The notes below the pieces were generated by a model. The model was not told where the DNA came from, did not search any database, and worked only from the letters and a program-made list of their open reading frames with translations. The position numbers and the translations under genes are program-made. From positions 1-35,171 of the forward strand of contig DATGKW010000047.1 in assembly GCA_035294465.1 (NCBI GenBank): 35,171 nt of DNA, given 5' to 3'. Source of the DNA: Paraktedonobacter sp035294465 (GTDB lineage: Bacteria > Chloroflexota > Ktedonobacteria > Ktedonobacterales > Ktedonobacteraceae). Positions 31,965 to 35,171 of the stretch are shown here, piece after piece (positions within the stretch are counted from its first letter, which is position 1; every line of letters starts with the position of its first letter).

Positions 31965-33368
31965 CTACGACCTCGCCTTCCCACGGACGGGAGGCAGGCA
32001 CTGCGCGGCATCCTCCCGTCCATCTCCCAGCGCCATGTAACGGATGCCAGCGTCCTCGGCACGCTCGCGAAGCAGGCCATAACGGCCATCCAGGATGACG
32101 CGACAGCGAGGAAACTTTCGGAAGTCAAAGTTCTGATACGCTCTGTGTGCCATCTGCAAGATCATGGCATCGATCTCATTTTCGCGACCAGGAGGCAGTG
32201 GCTGGAAGCCAAGTGTGTGCAGTTCGGCCGGCGTGTAGAGTGGATCATCGACATAGACCGTTGCTCCACGTCGCCAGAGCGCGGTCTGGAGTAGATATGC
32301 GCTGGATAGAGTCGTCTCGCGCGTCTCTGCCCGGCAGGCCACGCCAAGCAGCAGTACCGAACGGCGCCAGAGCGAACCGGCCGCGGCCTCGATCCTCTGC
32401 ACGGCATACTCGGCCATGCCGTCGTTGATCTGCCGGGCCACACGCGGCATACGTAAGTGCTGAAATTCGCCGGGGTCTCCGGGAGGGGTATCATTGATGA
32501 GAAAATAGGGATAAACAGGGAGAGCATGGCCACCCACACCCACGCCGGGCTGCAGGATATGCGCTGCGGGCGAGGTGTTGGCTGCGGCAATCGCGGCCAT
32601 AACATCCAGGCCATGCTCATCGGCGTAGCAGGCAAATTCATTGGCCAGAGCAATATTTACATCCTGATAGGTTAACTCAATTAGCCTGGTAAACTCAGCC
32701 TCGGCTGCCGAGGCCAGGGTTAGAATCTCGACGGGCAGCACGGAGCGGTAAAATGCTACGGCGGCCCGTGTACTCCTCAAATCGATGCCGCCCACAATTT
32801 TTGGATATGTGCGCAGATCATGTAAGCCATGCCCCAATAAGGTTCGTTCGGGACTGTACGCCAGAAAAAACTCCTGGCTCGCATCCAATCCTGAAGAGCT
32901 TTCTAACATTGCCCGCAAGCGACCCTGCGTGGTGCCAACTGGCAACGTTGCCTCGTAACAGACCAGCGAGCCAGGTTGCAGCGCCTGCCCAATTACCTCT
33001 GTTGTCGCGTCAAGATCCTGAAAATCTACCTGCTGATGCTCATCCAGACGCGCCGGCACCATGACTACAATCACTTTCGCGCGCGCCACCGCCTCGCCAA
33101 TGTTCACAGTAGCCGTAAATAGGCCGCGCTCAAGCAGGCCCGGTAGCTCGTTTTCCAGTTCTGGCTCCTCGCAGATGGGCAACAGTCCACCATTCAGGCA
33201 CTCCACCACCCGAGGATTGAGATCGCAGCCCAGAACACGCCAGCCGCGCGACGCGAATTGGACCACCCTGGGCAGACCAAGCCTGCCCAGGCCAATTACC
33301 GCGACAACCCCTGGGCCGGGAACAGCAGGCACAGGGATCGTCTCCGCCTCTGCCACATCACTCCACAT
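31965..33368 (-). CDS. Nucleotide-sugar dehydrogenase homologue (UDP-ManNAc/Glc dehydrogenase family) lacking catalytic residues
   Basis: The 467-residue protein has the NAD-binding start VAVIGLGRLGLPRVVQF, YEATLPVGTT, SPERTLLGHG, the central helix FTRLIELTYQDVNIALANE, GVGVGGHALPVYPYFL, and a C-terminal UDP-sugar domain (LLLGVACRAETRETTLSSAYLL, VYVDDPLY). Family enzymes oxidise UDP-sugars to uronic acids with an essential Cys in GGHC and a Lys in TKL-x-E-N. Here these are A282 and R228, and the Asn is L232, so normal two-step oxidation seems impossible. It may be a pseudoenzyme or perform another reaction. ATG 33368 follows GCGAGG by seven bases; an in-frame GTG at 33455 lacks an SD. Confidence 0.88.
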   Translation of the reverse strand: MWSDVAEAETIPVPAVPGPGVVAVIGLGRLGLPRVVQFASRGWRVLGCDLNPRVVECLNGGLLPICEEPELENELPGLLERGLFTATVNIGEAVARAKVIVVMVPARLDEHQQVDFQDLDATTEVIGQALQPGSLVCYEATLPVGTTQGRLRAMLESSSGLDASQEFFLAYSPERTLLGHGLHDLRTYPKIVGGIDLRSTRAAVAFYRSVLPVEILTLASAAEAEFTRLIELTYQDVNIALANEFACYADEHGLDVMAAIAAANTSPAAHILQPGVGVGGHALPVYPYFLINDTPPGDPGEFQHLRMPRVARQINDGMAEYAVQRIEAAAGSLWRRSVLLLGVACRAETRETTLSSAYLLQTALWRRGATVYVDDPLYTPAELHTLGFQPLPPGRENEIDAMILQMAHRAYQNFDFRKFPRCRVILDGRYGLLRERAEDAGIRYMALGDGREDAAQCLPPVRGKARS

Positions 33369-33889
33369 CTTTAAACCTCGCTCTTTTCTCCACTTGTCGG
33401 GGTCCACTACTCCCACCACACCGGCCAGACTTTTTTCAAAAACGAGCCTTCCCACACTCTACGAGAATACATGTTCACCTATCCTATAGTATATGCGTCA
33501 CGCCAAAAGCGATATAGACATATTTTCTCGTCAGAGGAAGCCAGCAGAGTTCCCTATCCTCTTTGCTTCAAAGGCGCGAAGCTTTCTGTCTCAATTTCCA
33601 CAGGGGGAACGTGAAAGACATAGAGTGCATGAGAAAAGATCAACCCTTTTAGGGTCGGGAGCACAGCGTCGCCTATCCTTTTGACGATTCCGGTTACGAG
33701 CGGCCCATGTCGCGAAGACGCCAGATGTGATGCGGCAGCAGAGTGCTTTATAAAGGGTACCATTAACTGCCTCAAAGATAGGGTTAGAACCTGAGAGTAT
33801 CTACGGTAATCACCTGATGCTCTATAAGAGCCTATCTTCTTACAATAAGGGCAGAAACACATGAGTAGAGAAGAGTAATACTATGTTCG

Positions 33890-33919
33890 GCGTGCATATG
33901 CTTTTGGGCATATAGACGC
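33890..33919 (+). other. Leader hairpin 1 of the sigma factor gene
   Basis: GCGT/ACGC closes an inner ATATGC/GCATAT helix (33896-33901 and 33908-33913) with loop TTTTGG. It lies about 80 bases before the start codon. Confidence 0.45.
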
Positions 33920-33944
33920 TGACCACGAAGTCACACGGAGGGAG

Positions 33945-33978
33945 TCCGGCAAGCTGGTTTTTGCCGGAAATTTTTCCG
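33945..33978 (+). promoter_or_regulatory. Leader hairpin 2 of the sigma factor gene, with an overlapping alternative pairing
   Basis: TCCGGCAA (33945-33952) pairs perfectly with TTGCCGGA (33961-33968), followed by AATTTTT: terminator-like. CGGAA (33965-33969) can instead pair with TTCCG (33974-33978). The two helices exclude each other. The SD (AAGGGAG) starts directly after. Confidence 0.5.
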
Positions 33979-33994
33979 AAGGGAGCGTGGAATT

Positions 33995-35134
33995 ATGGCA
34001 GTCGTTCATCCGACAAGGGAGGCGTATCGTCGCGAAATTGATGAAATGTTTGCTAGTAGAGCAGAAACATCATCACGCTTCGCCGGTTCAGCAGTTGACG
34101 TACCCGTAGATCTGGAGACGTTTTTCACAGCCATGCCAACCCGGCGCGATACCGAGCCGCTGGAGGAACCGGAAACAGAATTAGATGAGATCGACGAGCA
34201 CGATCTCCTCTTTGATGAAGGCGACGAAGAGGATGAAGAGAGCAACGAGTTTCTGGATGAGGTGCCGATTCAGAAACGAGGCAAAGCAAAGGGCATACGC
34301 CAGGCTCTCGGCTCTGAGGATGCTTTTCAGAGTTACTTGCGCGACATCCGTAGTCTGGGTCTGTTGACGCACGCGGAAGAGGTAGAATTAGCTCAGCGTG
34401 CGGCGGCAGGTGATGAATTGGCACGGCGCAGGCTGGTCGAGTGTAACCTGCGACTGGTTATCTCGATTGCGCGGCGCTACACCAGTACCGGGGTACCACT
34501 GGTCGATCTTATCCAGGAGGGCAACCTGGGTCTGATGCGGGCAGCAGAGAAGTTCGATTACCGGCGCGGATGTCATTTTGGAACCTATGCGACATGGTGG
34601 ATTCGTCAGGCGGTGAGCAGGGCCGCAGGTGAGCATGCGCGTTTGATTCACCTGCCCGAACACGTGGCTACACGCCTGCGCAAAGTGCGCCGGGTGGCCG
34701 CCCAGCTTTCACAGGAAAACGGGCTGGACCCTCTGCCTGAGCAGATTGCTGCCGCCTGCAAGATGAGTCTTGATGAGGTCACAGATCTGCTGGGCATTAT
34801 CGAACAGCCAGTCTCGCTTGATGCTCCTGTAGACGATGAGGCACGCTATTCGCTGGGCGATACGCTCGAAGACAGCACGGCTCAGGCTCCAGCCGAGACA
34901 GCCTCTCAGCATCTGCTGGGTGAAGAACTTCATCGCGCTCTGGCTGTGCTTACTCCACGCGAACGCTCGGTCATTGCCCTGCGCTATGGTATCGGCGACG
35001 GGCATAGCCGCACGCTGTTGGAGGTCGGCAAAGAACTGGGGATTTCACGCGAGCGGGTGCGTCAACTAGAAGTGGTTGCACTGATGAAGTTGCGCGGGAT
35101 GAATGAGCACAGCCGGTTGAAAGAGTGCGTATAG
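33995..35134 (+). CDS. RNA polymerase sigma factor, SigA/RpoD type (group 1 or 2)
   Basis: The 379-residue protein has a variable, very acidic N-terminal region (about 48-85, rich in Asp/Glu), then region 1.2 (DAFQSYLRDIRSLGLLTHAEEVELAQRAAAGD), region 2 (NLRLVISIARRYTSTGVPLVDLIQEGNLGLMRAAEKFDYRRG and the -10 reading segment FGTYATWWIRQAVSRA), region 3 (HLPEHVATRLRKVRRV) and region 4 with the -35 helix (LLEVGKELGISRERVRQLE). It should recognise TTGACA/TATAAT promoters like those seen here. AAGGGAG lies ten bases before the ATG. Whether it is the housekeeping factor or a close paralogue cannot be told; Chloroflexota often have several. The remaining 37 bases show only a TTGACA near 35155. Confidence 0.93.
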   Translation: MAVVHPTREAYRREIDEMFASRAETSSRFAGSAVDVPVDLETFFTAMPTRRDTEPLEEPETELDEIDEHDLLFDEGDEEDEESNEFLDEVPIQKRGKAKGIRQALGSEDAFQSYLRDIRSLGLLTHAEEVELAQRAAAGDELARRRLVECNLRLVISIARRYTSTGVPLVDLIQEGNLGLMRAAEKFDYRRGCHFGTYATWWIRQAVSRAAGEHARLIHLPEHVATRLRKVRRVAAQLSQENGLDPLPEQIAAACKMSLDEVTDLLGIIEQPVSLDAPVDDEARYSLGDTLEDSTAQAPAETASQHLLGEELHRALAVLTPRERSVIALRYGIGDGHSRTLLEVGKELGISRERVRQLEVVALMKLRGMNEHSRLKECV

Positions 35135-35171
35135 CATAGATTCGGAAGATGTCTTGACAGAAAGCATGGCA

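Larger units (their letters stand above)
33369..33994. other. Divergent intergenic region upstream of the sigma factor gene
   Basis: About 625 bases with no convincing gene. It holds a small ACCCT/AGGGT hairpin near 33648-33660 and two larger hairpins close to the sigma factor start, listed separately. A 102-codon minus-strand frame (33862-33554) has no SD and no recognisable features. Confidence 0.5.

Noticed and set aside
33554..33862. 102-codon minus-strand frame with CPYC near the start
   Set aside because: The CPYC looks glutaredoxin-like, but the rest has no thioredoxin-fold features and there is no SD.
1..35171. CRISPR arrays, tRNA/rRNA genes, transposases, prophage or integration sites
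   Set aside because: None could be found by reading both strands; there are no regularly spaced repeats, tRNA-like cloverleafs or recombinase genes.

Overview
The window (about 35 kb, GC-rich, about 28 protein genes, no tRNA, rRNA, CRISPR array or recognisable insertion sequence) looks like chromosome of a soil-type Chloroflexota bacterium, most probably a Ktedonobacteria relative. This is an inference from gene content: a PASTA-less Ser/Thr kinase with a Thr/Ala-rich ectodomain, secreted CBM2-tailed plant-wall proteins with TP-rich linkers, a bacterial RIO kinase, many sensor kinases, and SigA-like promoters. No phylogenetic marker was searched.

Layout. 1-1802: left-truncated Ser/Thr kinase (minus). 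1803-3530: long leader with a micro-ORF, then a RIO1-type kinase. 3637-6645: sensor histidine kinase plus CPA1 Na+/H+ antiporter, one transcription unit. 6664-8153: TetR regulator plus a DUF4386-type membrane protein. 8370-9587: HAMP-SpoIIE (RsbU-like) phosphatase. 9601-18808: a carbohydrate locus consisting of a CBM2-tailed pectate lyase, two CUT1 permeases, a lipoprotein binding protein, a LacI regulator and two Gfo/Idh/MocA oxidoreductases. 19036-19476: cupredoxin lipoprotein. 19552-25975: an envelope block of PAP2 phosphatase, SEDS (FtsW/RodA) protein, tiny membrane protein, degenerate BY-kinase-like ATPase, and an OmpR-type response regulator with its histidine kinase. 26004-27881: typA/bipA. 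28181-29584: CBM2-expansin. 29718-30376: small membrane protein and a CopZ-like copper chaperone. 30507-30768: a gene-free run of hairpins. 30996-35134: SirB1/TPR protein, a nucleotide-sugar dehydrogenase homologue lacking catalytic residues, and a SigA-type sigma factor.

Two regulons can be read directly from the DNA. (1) Four near-identical operators (TGTGA-N4-TCACA with a central CG) sit immediately downstream of, or overlapping, the -10 boxes of the pectate lyase, lacI and Gfo/Idh promoters. The LacI protein carries the same YQ recognition residues as E. coli LacI, whose half-site is also TTGTGA, so this is very probably a self-contained pectin or oligosaccharide regulon. (2) Three promoters, in front of the response regulator, the PAP2 phosphatase and the BY-kinase/SEDS operon, share an identical architecture: TTCATC-N5-TTCAT[C/G]-N6-TG-N-hexamer. 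This is an 11-bp-period direct repeat replacing the -35 box, exactly as expected for activation by a PhoB/OmpR-class regulator. It defines an undescribed, probably cell-envelope, regulon contained in 6.5 kb and is the most interesting signal in the window.

Other points of interest are terminator-like hairpins inside the leaders of typA and of the sigma factor, a CsoR-like operator at copZ, and the catalytically deviant sugar-nucleotide dehydrogenase.
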